A program made the position numbers and the translations under genes. DNA of 64,000 bases from NCBI RefSeq assembly GCF_000382365.1, contig NZ_KB908217.1, positions 62,001-126,000 on the forward strand, read 5' to 3'. The DNA is from Pannonibacter phragmitetus DSM 14782. GTDB lineage: Bacteria; Pseudomonadota; Alphaproteobacteria; Rhizobiales; Stappiaceae. Positions within the stretch are counted from its first letter, which is position 1, and each line of letters begins with the position of its first letter. This document shows, one piece after another, positions 26,056 to 33,818 of the stretch. The notes under the pieces were generated by a model. The model did not search any database. It was not told the DNA's origin and saw only the letters and a program-made list of their open reading frames with translations.

Positions 26056-28200
26056 GTGCAGGCATTTCAGCTTCGGATCGATCTTGGTGGCATGGGCGCG
26101 CCTGCTGGGGCAGGCGCCGGGCCTTCGGCTGGCGGTCAGGCGGCGGAAGGTGTCTTCGCCGGTGTTCTGGCAAATGCGGGCCTGGAAGACGCCGGTGCGC
26201 CGCTTCCGGCTGCGCAGCCTGTGCCGTTGAATGCATCTGCTTCCGGCAGCCTTCCGGTTCAGAAGGCCATTGATGCGCAGGGTCTGCAGGTGCTGCAGCC
26301 CGGCGCCGTGGTGGAGCCGGTGGCCATTGATGGGAATGCAGCGCTGCCTGTGCCCCTGCCTCAGGTGCCGGTTGCAGCTCCGGGCGAGCTGCCGTCCCCG
26401 GTTCCCGGCACTGCGGCTGGCGAGGCCGTGGCTGATGATCTGCCGGTTGTGGATGCGCCGGGCCTGGATGGCGAAGACGGTGCTGAAGCGGCCGCGATGG
26501 TGGTGGCATTCGTCATGCCTGCCCCTCTGCCGGCGCCGCAGCCGGTTGTCTCTCCTCCCGTGCAGAATGGCCTTCTGGATGGTGCACTGAACGGGGTGGA
26601 CGGCCTGCGTGGCAGCATCACTCCGGCTTTGCCGGACCTGCCGCAGCCGGGTGGTCAGCCGCAGCCGGCCGCGCCCGGCATGGCCCAGCCGCAGGTTGAT
26701 GCCTCCCTGTCCGCGCCCTTTGGTCCGGCTGGTGGGGATATGCCGTCCGCTGAGGCTGGCAAGGCGCCTGTGGTTGCGCAGCCGGGTGTTCCTGCAGCTC
26801 CTGCCTTTGCCGATTCTGCATCTGCTCCCGCTTCGGGTGCTGCGCCGCAGGTCTTGCCGCAACTGACAGCGGCCTTGCCGCAGGCTGGCGCTGGTCTTGA
26901 AACGGCGCTTGCCGCAGCGGGGCTGACCCCGGGCGAGGCTGAAGCTCTGGAGCCGGACGTTCTGGCAGCGCTTGCTCGCTCTGCAAGCGCCGCCCAGGCA
27001 GAAGCCGCCGCCGTCAAGGCAGGCTCCGCTGCGTCGGCTGATGTTCAATCTACGTCTCAGCAGCAGGCAGCTGCGCCTCAGCTTCAGTCTCAGATTGAGC
27101 CGCTGGCGCGTCCACAGCCGGTTTCTGCGGCTGGCGTGCCTCTGGCCGCTGAGAGCGCCCCGTCTCAGCCGGTGGCAGTGGCGTCTGCCCCTGTGGTTGA
27201 TGCTCAGCCGGATGGGGTGGAGACACTGCGCTTTGCCATCGCCGCCAGTGCGGATGATGTTGCCGGTGCTCCCGCTGCCCGGCCTGAAGTTGTGGCCCAG
27301 CAGGCTGTTGCCACCTCTGTTACCGGTTCTGTAGCGGCCAGCCTGACTGAAGCAGCTGTTACCGGAGCTGCGGACCAGACAGTCCAGGCTGACAAGGCCA
27401 TGCAGCTCGCGGCCCTGAAGCAGGCTGCGGAAAAGGACGGCGCCGGCAGCCGGTATGCCTCTGCAGGAGAGGCTTCTTCTGAAAAGCCGGTGGTGCAGCC
27501 TGTGGCCACGAAGGGCACGCAGGCGGCTGATCTGGCGGGTGTTTCTGCTGCCGTCAATGCTGGTCAGGCTGCTGCAAACGCTGCTGCGCCGGATGGAAAC
27601 GAAGCGGACAAGGGAACCGACCCGGCGGTGGCGCTGGACGCCCGTGCCGGACGGATGGACTTTACCGGCTTTGGCCGGGCTGATGGACAAACGGCCACGA
27701 GCGCTTCGCAGGCGTCCGTCTCCGGGCAGGTGCCCACGCAGGCGCAGGCCCAGGCTGCCGCCACCCAGATCGCCGGTCAGATCCAGCTGCAGTCCCGCGC
27801 CGGGCAGAGCCGCTTCCAGATGCGGCTTGATCCGCCGGAGCTGGGCCGCATCGAGGTGCATATGAGGGTCAAGGCCGGCGGTGAAGTCGAGGCCCATCTG
27901 ATCGTCGACAAGTCCGAAACGCTGGACATGTTCATGCGCGACCAGAAAGGCCTGGAACGGGCGCTGGAACAGATCGGTCTGAAGGCCGAGCAGGGCGGCC
28001 TGCAATTTTCGCTGCGCGATGAAGGCAGTGGCCGCCAGTTTGCCTTCTCCGGGGACGGGCAGGGCAATGGCTCCGGCCAGTCCGGCCGTCAGGATCAGCA
28101 GCAGGGACAGGACGGGCAGGCAGCAGAGCGCGGCATCAGCGAACGCGTGGTGCAGCTTTACCGCCAGAACGGGCGCAGCGGCGTCGATATCCGGATCTAG
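26056..28200 (+). CDS. fliK: Flagellar hook-length control protein FliK
   Basis: About 714 residues from GTG 26056 (GAGGG five bases upstream); ATG 26092 is an alternative. Most of the protein is a long low-complexity region of Ala, Pro, Gln and Val, as expected of the FliK ruler part. The C-terminal domain is diagnostic: QMRLDPPELGRIEVHMRV (near residue 595) followed by DMFMRDQKGLERALEQIGL. FliK measures hook length and switches the export gate FlhB from hook to filament substrates. Followed by flgD after 54 bp. The region is preceded by a sigma-54-like promoter. Rapid divergence of the repetitive part makes the exact N-terminus uncertain. Confidence 0.9.
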   Translation: MQAFQLRIDLGGMGAPAGAGAGPSAGGQAAEGVFAGVLANAGLEDAGAPLPAAQPVPLNASASGSLPVQKAIDAQGLQVLQPGAVVEPVAIDGNAALPVPLPQVPVAAPGELPSPVPGTAAGEAVADDLPVVDAPGLDGEDGAEAAAMVVAFVMPAPLPAPQPVVSPPVQNGLLDGALNGVDGLRGSITPALPDLPQPGGQPQPAAPGMAQPQVDASLSAPFGPAGGDMPSAEAGKAPVVAQPGVPAAPAFADSASAPASGAAPQVLPQLTAALPQAGAGLETALAAAGLTPGEAEALEPDVLAALARSASAAQAEAAAVKAGSAASADVQSTSQQQAAAPQLQSQIEPLARPQPVSAAGVPLAAESAPSQPVAVASAPVVDAQPDGVETLRFAIAASADDVAGAPAARPEVVAQQAVATSVTGSVAASLTEAAVTGAADQTVQADKAMQLAALKQAAEKDGAGSRYASAGEASSEKPVVQPVATKGTQAADLAGVSAAVNAGQAAANAAAPDGNEADKGTDPAVALDARAGRMDFTGFGRADGQTATSASQASVSGQVPTQAQAQAAATQIAGQIQLQSRAGQSRFQMRLDPPELGRIEVHMRVKAGGEVEAHLIVDKSETLDMFMRDQKGLERALEQIGLKAEQGGLQFSLRDEGSGRQFAFSGDGQGNGSGQSGRQDQQQGQDGQAAERGISERVVQLYRQNGRSGVDIRI

Positions 28201-28254
28201 TATGCGTGCAAACTCCGGTTTGGCTGCAGGCCGCCGGTGTCAGGAGTGAAGAGA

Positions 28255-28917
28255 ATGGCGACGGTTTCCACGAACAACGCAGCCGCTGCGGCCCAGGGCT
28301 CCAGCGCAGCCAGCAAGCAGACCCTGCTCGGCAGCTATGACCTGTTCCTGACGCTGCTGACCACGCAGATCAAGAATCAGGACCCGCTCGAGCCTCTGGA
28401 TGCCTCGCAATACACTCAGCAGCTGGTGCAATATTCCAGCGTTGAACAGGCCATCAAGAGCAATGAGTATCTTGAAAACCTAATGGCCATGATGCAGGCG
28501 GGGCAGGCGTCTTCCTATGTTAACTATCTTGGCTCGCAAGTGACCGCGACCGGCGCAAGCACAGTACTTGCAGATGGTAAGGCAACCTGGAAGGCCAATG
28601 CGCCGGAGGCTGCCTCCGGCATGGTTGAAATCCGGAATTCCGCCGGTGCCAAGGTTTATGAAGGCAAGGTGGACTTTTCGAAGGGCAACAACACTTTCGT
28701 CTGGGACGGAAAGTCCTCCACCGGAGTAGGTCTGCCTGATGGCAGCTACACAGTGTCATTCCAGCTGACCAATGCTGCAGGAAACAAGGTGACGCCGACC
28801 ACGCAGATCTCCGGCAAGGTTGACCGCGTCGACCTGTCGAGCGGCACGCCTTATCTCGAGATTGGCGGCGTCTCGATCCCGGTCAGCTCTGTTACGTCGG
28901 TTTCCAAGGCGAGTTAA
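28255..28917 (+). CDS. flgD: Flagellar hook-capping protein FlgD
   Basis: 220 residues from ATG 28255 (CAGGAGTGAAGAGA upstream). The N-terminal segment FLTLLTTQIKNQDPLEPLDA and the following SQYTQQLVQYSSVEQ are the conserved FlgD export/assembly region. The C-terminal half has the FlgD tudor/Ig-like features: NTFVWDGKSSTGVGLPDGSY and VTSV near the end. FlgD caps the growing hook and is removed when the hook is finished. Forms an operon with fliK. A repeat element and a terminator follow. Confidence 0.96.
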   Translation: MATVSTNNAAAAAQGSSAASKQTLLGSYDLFLTLLTTQIKNQDPLEPLDASQYTQQLVQYSSVEQAIKSNEYLENLMAMMQAGQASSYVNYLGSQVTATGASTVLADGKATWKANAPEAASGMVEIRNSAGAKVYEGKVDFSKGNNTFVWDGKSSTGVGLPDGSYTVSFQLTNAAGNKVTPTTQISGKVDRVDLSSGTPYLEIGGVSIPVSSVTSVSKAS

Positions 28918-28920
28918 GAC

Positions 28921-29015
28921 CAGCTGCCGATGAGAATGGCTCATCGGCAGTTGCTCAAGCCCATGCGGCGCCTGAGCAATTTCAAGGCGTGATGCGTCAG
29001 CATCTCAGAGCCTTG
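28921..29015. repeat. Structured intergenic repeat, copy A
   Basis: About 95 bp directly after flgD. It starts with an 11-bp perfect stem CTGCCGATGAG / CTCATCGGCAG and ends with nested stems CAAGGC / GCCTTG around GATGC / GCATC. The 32 bases 28973-29004 are identical to 43582-43613 in copy B. Ungapped by hand, 72 of 84 positions agree between copies. Confidence 0.75.
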
Positions 29016-29065
29016 CTGCAAGACCGGTCTGCTCCGGGGGGGCAGGTGCAATATGTGTTGATCTG

Positions 29066-29097
29066 AAGCGCGGGAGTTTTCTCCTGCGCTTTTTTGT
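29066..29097 (+). terminator. Rho-independent terminator after flgD
   Basis: Stem AGCGCGGGAG / CTCCTGCGCT (ten pairs, one G-U) with loop TTTT, followed by TTTTTTG. It ends the fliK-flgD transcript about 150 bp after the flgD stop, so the repeat element is transcribed within the 3' untranslated region. Confidence 0.85.
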
Positions 29098-29260
29098 TTG
29101 CCGTCAGAGGGGGCGGGGAGGGGCGGGAGTGGTCCACAGATTACCGTATGGTAAACAAATTCTCAATTTGGCTAAACAAAGGCGAACTATTTTGAAGCGC
29201 TTTCTTAAACACCGCCTCAAGAAATCGCAATTTCATAGTTAATACAATGTAACTGAGCGC

Positions 29261-29275
29261 TTAGGTAAATTTTAA
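29261..29275 (+). promoter_or_regulatory. CtrA-like box upstream of sciP
   Basis: TTAG-N7-TTAA, one mismatch to the CtrA consensus TTAA-N7-TTAA, 55 bp before the sciP start in an AT-rich stretch. In Caulobacter sciP is part of the CtrA circuit, which makes the site plausible. Single hits to such a short motif are weak evidence. Confidence 0.4.
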
Positions 29276-29329
29276 ACTCCGCTGTCTATTCTCTCTTCAA
29301 GACCTGGTCATGGTTTGTGTGAGAGTAAA

Positions 29330-29605
29330 ATGACCGAGCAAATTCGTTCGCGTGTGAAATATGTGATTGGGCCGGATGGAAGCCCCCTCACCATCGCCGA
29401 TCTGCCGCCGCCTAGTACAAAGCGGTGGGTCATCCGGCGTAAGGCCGAAGTCGTTGCAGCAGTGCGCGGCGGACTCCTTTCTCTGGAAGAGGCTTGCCAG
29501 CGTTACACGCTGACGGTCGAAGAGTTCCTGTCATGGCAGAGCTCGATTGAGCGCCATGGGCTGGCGGGTCTGAGAGCGACCCGAATCCAGCAGTATAGAA
29601 ACTGA
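29330..29605 (+). CDS. sciP: CtrA inhibitor SciP (DUF1153)
   Basis: 91 residues, the usual SciP size. Family core: KYVIGPDGSPLTIADLPPP, then TKRWVIRRKAEVVAAVRGGL and SLEEACQRYTLTVEEFLSWQ, a helix-turn-helix that in Caulobacter binds CtrA and blocks its activation of target promoters after replication starts. The location between two flagellar operons fits, since flagellar early genes are CtrA targets. Start ATG 29330 follows GAGAGTAAA; a GTG at 29315 would add only five residues. It has its own terminator. Confidence 0.93.
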   Translation: MTEQIRSRVKYVIGPDGSPLTIADLPPPSTKRWVIRRKAEVVAAVRGGLLSLEEACQRYTLTVEEFLSWQSSIERHGLAGLRATRIQQYRN

Positions 29606-29655
29606 CGGTTCGGCGCGCGGCTTGCCGCACGCACGGTCTGTACCTCCAAAAAACT

Positions 29656-29692
29656 GGCCGGCCTCGAAAGGGGCCGGCCTTTCTGTTTTTGC
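29656..29692 (+). terminator. Rho-independent terminator after sciP
   Basis: Eight-pair stem GGCCGGCC / GGCCGGCC with loop TCGAAAGG, followed by TTTCTGTTTTT. It is 50 bp after the sciP stop. The preceding AAAAAA run may let it also work on the other strand. Confidence 0.85.
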
Positions 29693-29943
29693 CCTTGCTC
29701 AGGCAGGGGGCTGAGGCAGTGCTGCAACCATCTGTGGTCAAACCGTTCCGGCGCTGATTCCCGGTGGCGCGATGCGGCTGCAGGCCGCTAGAAGCGGAGT
29801 CAGCTGGCGCGCCCCCGATGGCTTGCCTCGCCAAAAGTTACCCACTGATTAACGGAAACCGGCAGAATTTCGCTATTTGCAAGCGGTGCCGGTAAGGATT
29901 GATGGCGGAACTCCGCCGGTTTTCCGGCTCACGTCAATATTCG

Positions 29944-29960
29944 TTAATAACTTGTTTACC
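29944..29960 (+). promoter_or_regulatory. CtrA-like box upstream of fliF
   Basis: TTAATAACTTGTTTACC reads TTAA-N7-TTTACC, one mismatch to the CtrA consensus, 104 bp before the fliF start. In Caulobacter the fliF operon is a class II operon activated by CtrA and repressed by FlbD, both consistent with this context. Confidence 0.5.
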
Positions 29961-30063
29961 TTCTGGCGGGCAAATTTTGCCTATCGGACAATGGGGCTCG
30001 GGTCAGAGTGGGCCGTGATTCCCTCAACTGCCGGGTAGGGCCAACGAACGCGAGCGGGCAAAC

Positions 30064-31680
30064 GTGAACGGATTGATCGAATTCATCAGAACACTGGGTG
30101 CAGCGCGCGTGGCCGCCATGGGTGCGGTTGCGGCGATCCTCATTGGTGTGTTCGCCTTCATCATCCTGCGGGTAACGGCACCGCAGATGGCGCAGCTCTA
30201 TTCGGATCTGTCGCTGGAAGATTCGTCGGCCATCATCAACTCGCTGGAGCAGCAGGCAATTCCCTTCGAGCTGCGGCGCGAGGGTTCGACGATCCTGATC
30301 CCGCAGGAGCAGATTGCCCGCGTCCGCATGCGGCTTGCCGAAGATGGCCTGCCGACCGGCGGCTCAATCGGCTACGAGATCTTTGACCGTACCGACACGC
30401 TGGGCGCCACCAGCTTCGTTCAGAACATCAATCATCTGCGCGCGATGGAAGGGGAGCTGGCCCGTACGATCCGCTCCATCGACCGGATTGTCTCTGCGCG
30501 TGTCCATCTGGTGATTCCCGAGCGCCAGCTCTTCCAGCGCGACGCCAGGCCGCCGTCGGCCTCGATCGCGGTCAAGGTCCGCGGTTCTCTTGGCGGCGGT
30601 GAGATCCGCGCAATTCAGCACCTGGTGGCTGCCGCTGTGGATGGTCTGAAGCCTGAGCGGGTGTCGATTGTCGACGATACGGGCCGGCTGCTTGCCTCCA
30701 GTTCGGACGACAATGCCGAAGCCATGTTGTCCACCCAGTTGCAGGAGCGGACGGGGGAAGTCGAGACGCGGTTGCGCAATCAGGTTGAGGAAATTCTCAA
30801 CAGTGTGGTCGGGCCGGGCCGCGCCCGTGTGCGTGTTGCTGCGCAGATCGATCACAACCGGGTCACGGAAACGCAGGAGCGCTTTGATCCGGAAGGGCAG
30901 GTTGTCCGTTCCACCCAGACCAAGGAGGAGGCGAGCTCCCGTGGTGCCGGTCAGGACGCGGTGACCGTCGGCAATCAGCTGCCGAACGCGGATCAGGGTG
31001 GCGGCGGCACCGGCGATGTCGAAGCGTCGAACCTCAATGAGGAAATCGTCAACTACGAGATCTCCAAGGCGACCCGAACCGAAGTGGTTGAAGCGGGCAG
31101 CGTGAAGCGTCTGTCCGTGGCAGTCCTGGTGGATGGCGTCTACACTCCCAATGCGGATGGCGTGCTCCAGTATGAGCCGCGCACGCAGGAAGTGCTCGAC
31201 CGGATTGCCGTGCTGGTCCGCTCGGCGGTTGGCTTCGATGCCGCACGCGGTGACGTGGTCGAGGTCGTCAATCTGCGCTTTGCCCAGGCGCCGGAGGCCG
31301 AATTCGAGCCTGTATCGGACGGCCTGTTCGACTTCACCCGTGCCGACATCATGCGCTTTGCCGAGCTTGGCGTGCTGATGCTGATCGCGCTTCTGCTGCT
31401 GCTCTTCGTGGTCCGCCCGCTCCTGCGCCGCATTGTGACGCCGGACGAAAAGCAGCCCCAGGAGCTGGTCATTGCGCCGGATGGCACGCTGGTCGCCGAG
31501 AGCGAGCTGCCGCAGCAGCAGGATGAAGAAGATGACGGCGTGGTCATCGAGTGGCTTGAGGAGGCCAAGCGCGAAGGCGCCATGCAAGCCTCGTCCATCG
31601 CCAAGGTGGGCGCAATGATCGAGGATTATCCGTCTGAGGCCGTCACGATCGTGCGCGGCTGGCTGGAAGAGGCAGCGTAA
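30064..31680 (+). CDS. fliF: Flagellar MS-ring protein FliF
   Basis: 538 residues from GTG 30064. Transmembrane helices at ~18-40 and ~432-452 flank a long periplasmic part with ring-building motifs: APQMAQLYSDLSLEDSSAII, DGLPTGGSIGYEIFD and VVGPGRARVRVAAQID. The C-terminal cytoplasmic tail is acidic and binds FliG. FliF forms the MS ring, the base on which the motor and export gate assemble. First gene of the fliF-G-H-N-flbD-flhA operon; fliG starts 3 bp after the stop. Confidence 0.97.
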   Translation: MNGLIEFIRTLGAARVAAMGAVAAILIGVFAFIILRVTAPQMAQLYSDLSLEDSSAIINSLEQQAIPFELRREGSTILIPQEQIARVRMRLAEDGLPTGGSIGYEIFDRTDTLGATSFVQNINHLRAMEGELARTIRSIDRIVSARVHLVIPERQLFQRDARPPSASIAVKVRGSLGGGEIRAIQHLVAAAVDGLKPERVSIVDDTGRLLASSSDDNAEAMLSTQLQERTGEVETRLRNQVEEILNSVVGPGRARVRVAAQIDHNRVTETQERFDPEGQVVRSTQTKEEASSRGAGQDAVTVGNQLPNADQGGGGTGDVEASNLNEEIVNYEISKATRTEVVEAGSVKRLSVAVLVDGVYTPNADGVLQYEPRTQEVLDRIAVLVRSAVGFDAARGDVVEVVNLRFAQAPEAEFEPVSDGLFDFTRADIMRFAELGVLMLIALLLLLFVVRPLLRRIVTPDEKQPQELVIAPDGTLVAESELPQQQDEEDDGVVIEWLEEAKREGAMQASSIAKVGAMIEDYPSEAVTIVRGWLEEAA

Positions 31681-31683
31681 ACC

Positions 31684-32733
31684 ATGGCGCAAAGTCAATT
31701 GCAGAACCAGCTGACAGTCAGTGACGACGGTGTTGAGCGTGAGCTCAAGGGGGCCGAGCGTGCTGCGGTTCTGATGCTGGCCCTTGGTGAGGTCCATGGA
31801 CGGCAGATCTGGTCCCGTCTCGACGAGATCGAGGTGCGGCAGATCTCCTCCGCCATGGCCAAACTGGGGCCTGTCACGCCGAACATGCTGCAGGATCTTT
31901 TCGCCGATTTCGTGCGGCGCCTTAGCTCGCGCGGTTCGCTGATGGGCAATGTGGATGCGACGGAACGTCTGCTGGCGGCCTTCCTGCCGCAGGACAAGGT
32001 GTCGGTGATCATGGAGGAAATCCGTGGTCCCGCAGGACGCAACATGTGGGAGAAGCTCTCCAACGTGCAGGAGAACGTTCTCGCCAACTATCTGAAGAAC
32101 GAATACCCGCAGACCGTTGCCGTGGTGCTGTCCAAGATCAATTCGGACCATGCGGCGCGGGTGCTGTCGATCCTGCCGGAAGATCTGGCGCTTGAGGTGA
32201 TCAACCGCATGCTGCGCATGGAGGCGGTTCAGAAGGAGGTTCTGGAAAAGGTCGAGCTGACGCTCCGCAAGGAGTTCATGTCGAACCTGACCAACACCAG
32301 CCGCCGCGACAGCCATGAAATGATGGCGGATATCTTCAACAACTTCGACCGGCAGACGGAAGCCCGCTTCCTGGCCGCGCTTGAAGAAGAGAATCGCGAA
32401 TCGGCGGAGCGCATCAAGAACCTGATGTTCACCTTCGACGATCTGATGAAGCTTGATGCGGCCAGCTGCCAGACTCTGCTGCGCAACGTGGAGAAGGACC
32501 GTCTGACCATCGCGCTGAAGGGTTCGACCGATCAGGTGCGCGACTTCTTCTTCGGCAACATGTCTTCGCGTGCGGCGAAAATGCTCAGGGACGACATGGA
32601 AGCCCTTGGTCCGGTGCGTCTGCGCGATGTGGACGAAGCCCAATCCGCCATGGTCGCAACAGCAAAGGATCTGGCTGCGCGCGGCGAAATCATGATCGCG
32701 AAGTCGAAGAGCGACGACGAGATCATTTACTGA
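31684..32733 (+). CDS. fliG: Flagellar motor switch protein FliG
   Basis: 349 residues. The N-terminal FliF-binding domain ([20 protein letters not shown]), the middle domain ([20 protein letters not shown]) and the C-terminal torque domain ([40 protein letters not shown]) are all intact. FliG couples the rotor to the stator and takes part in direction switching. The GAAGAGG before the start lies in the end of fliF. The next gene, fliH, begins 26 bp later. Confidence 0.97.
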   Translation: MAQSQLQNQLTVSDDGVERELKGAERAAVLMLALGEVHGRQIWSRLDEIEVRQISSAMAKLGPVTPNMLQDLFADFVRRLSSRGSLMGNVDATERLLAAFLPQDKVSVIMEEIRGPAGRNMWEKLSNVQENVLANYLKNEYPQTVAVVLSKINSDHAARVLSILPEDLALEVINRMLRMEAVQKEVLEKVELTLRKEFMSNLTNTSRRDSHEMMADIFNNFDRQTEARFLAALEEENRESAERIKNLMFTFDDLMKLDAASCQTLLRNVEKDRLTIALKGSTDQVRDFFFGNMSSRAAKMLRDDMEALGPVRLRDVDEAQSAMVATAKDLAARGEIMIAKSKSDDEIIY

Positions 32734-32759
32734 TGACAAGCGAGGTCTAGAGCGGAAGC

Positions 32760-33464
32760 ATGTCACGCTTCACGACACCGTCGAAATTCCTGTTCAGCAC
32801 GGACTTTGCGGCTCCCGCGGCTCCTGCCGTCGAGGTGCCGCAGGAACCGGTTGTTCCGATGATGCCAGTTGCCCAGCATGAAGCCTTGCTGGCGGCCGCC
32901 ATTGCGGATGCGCGGAGCAAGGGCCGGGCGGAAGGCATGGAAGAAGCGCGCGCCGGTGAGGAGCGCCGTCTTGCGGATGAGGCGGCCCGCCTTGTGACTG
33001 TGGCTCAGCAGGTTTTCGATGAGATTGACGGCTTCCGCGAAGAGGTTGAGCGGGATGCGATTTCGCTCGCCTTTCTGGTCGCACGGCGGCTTTGCGCGCA
33101 TCTGATCGCGCGCAGCCCGCTGGGAGAAGTCGTGGCGCTGGTGTCCGAATGCCTTGGTCCCTTGCGCAAGGCGCCGCACCTGGTCATCCGCGTTGCGGCC
33201 AAGGACGTGGATGGGCTGAAGAAGCGCATGGACCCGCTCATTGAGGAAAAGGGCTTCGTGGGGCGTCTCGTCATTCTCGGCGAGCCCGAAGTCGAGCGTG
33301 GCGATTGCCGGATCGAGTGGGCCGATGGCGGCATCATGCGGGACCGCAAGGCCATCGAGAAGCAGATTGACGAGATTATTCGCGGCTATTTCCAGGCCAA
33401 GGCTGCTGCGCGTGCGCGGCCTCAGGCCCGCGAGGCGGCTGCAACCGGGGAGACTGAGGCATGA
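32760..33464 (+). CDS. fliH: Flagellar assembly protein FliH
   Basis: 234 residues with the FliH order: a Pro/Ala-rich N-terminal tail, a helical Ala/Glu-rich stretch (~45-95) and a C-terminal domain with EVERGDCRIEWADGGIMRDR near residue 180, the FliH signature. FliH holds the export ATPase FliI to the gate and C-ring. No fliI gene is in the window. The stop overlaps the fliN start by four bases (ATGA). The alphaproteobacterial form is poorly conserved, so position in the operon adds weight to the call. Confidence 0.88.
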   Translation: MSRFTTPSKFLFSTDFAAPAAPAVEVPQEPVVPMMPVAQHEALLAAAIADARSKGRAEGMEEARAGEERRLADEAARLVTVAQQVFDEIDGFREEVERDAISLAFLVARRLCAHLIARSPLGEVVALVSECLGPLRKAPHLVIRVAAKDVDGLKKRMDPLIEEKGFVGRLVILGEPEVERGDCRIEWADGGIMRDRKAIEKQIDEIIRGYFQAKAAARARPQAREAAATGETEA

Positions 33465-33799
33465 GCAACACAGGTGATGGCGGCATTCCGCTGGATGAAC
33501 TTGAAAGCCCAGGCCGGCGCCGGGAAGACCGGAGCGATATCGGCCACGCGTCATCGGCTGCCGATCTGGAAGCCGTGTTCGATGTTCCGGTGCGCATCTC
33601 TGCCGTGCTGGGCCATTCCAAGATGCATGTTGCGGATTTGCTCAGGCTGGCTTCGGGCACTGTGCTGGAACTGGACCGCAAGGTCGGTGAGGCCATCGAC
33701 ATCTATGTGAATGACCGGCTGGTCGCCCGCGGGGAAGTCGTGGTGGTCGAGAACAAGCTCGGCGTGACCATGACCGAGATTATCAAGACCGACCGCTGA
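33461..33799 (+). CDS. fliN: Flagellar motor switch protein FliN
   Basis: 112 residues. The SpoA fold is complete: EAVFDVPVRISAVLGHSKM, then LRLASGTVLELDRKVGEAID and VNDRLVARGEVVVVENKLGV. FliN forms the lower C-ring with FliM (not encoded here) and helps dock export substrates. ATGA overlap with fliH; followed after 19 bp by flbD. Confidence 0.96.
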   Translation: MSNTGDGGIPLDELESPGRRREDRSDIGHASSAADLEAVFDVPVRISAVLGHSKMHVADLLRLASGTVLELDRKVGEAIDIYVNDRLVARGEVVVVENKLGVTMTEIIKTDR

Positions 33800-33818
33800 G
33801 AGCGGGCAGGAGACGAAG

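Larger units (their letters stand above)
28918..29329. other. Intergenic region between flgD and sciP
   Basis: 412 bp. It contains the structured repeat copy A (28921-29015), a rho-independent terminator (29066-29097) and then an AT-rich promoter stretch for sciP (about 29140-29280), including the inverted repeat TTACC-GTAT-GGTAA near 29143 and a CtrA-like box at 29261-29275. Confidence 0.6.
29606..30063. other. Intergenic region between sciP and fliF
   Basis: 458 bp. It holds the sciP terminator (29656-29692), about 150 bp with no clear feature, and the fliF promoter region with an AT-rich section from about 29940 containing a CtrA-like box. No convincing coding frame on either strand. Confidence 0.6.

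Noticed and set aside
25693-28005. 770-codon open frame on the minus strand opposite fliK
   Set aside because: It mirrors the low-complexity, GC-rich fliK sequence; its product is Arg/His-rich with no domain, while the plus strand has the diagnostic FliK C-terminus.
30364-32766. 800-codon open frame on the minus strand opposite fliF and fliG
   Set aside because: A by-product of high GC at third codon positions in two certain flagellar genes; the translation looks like no protein family.
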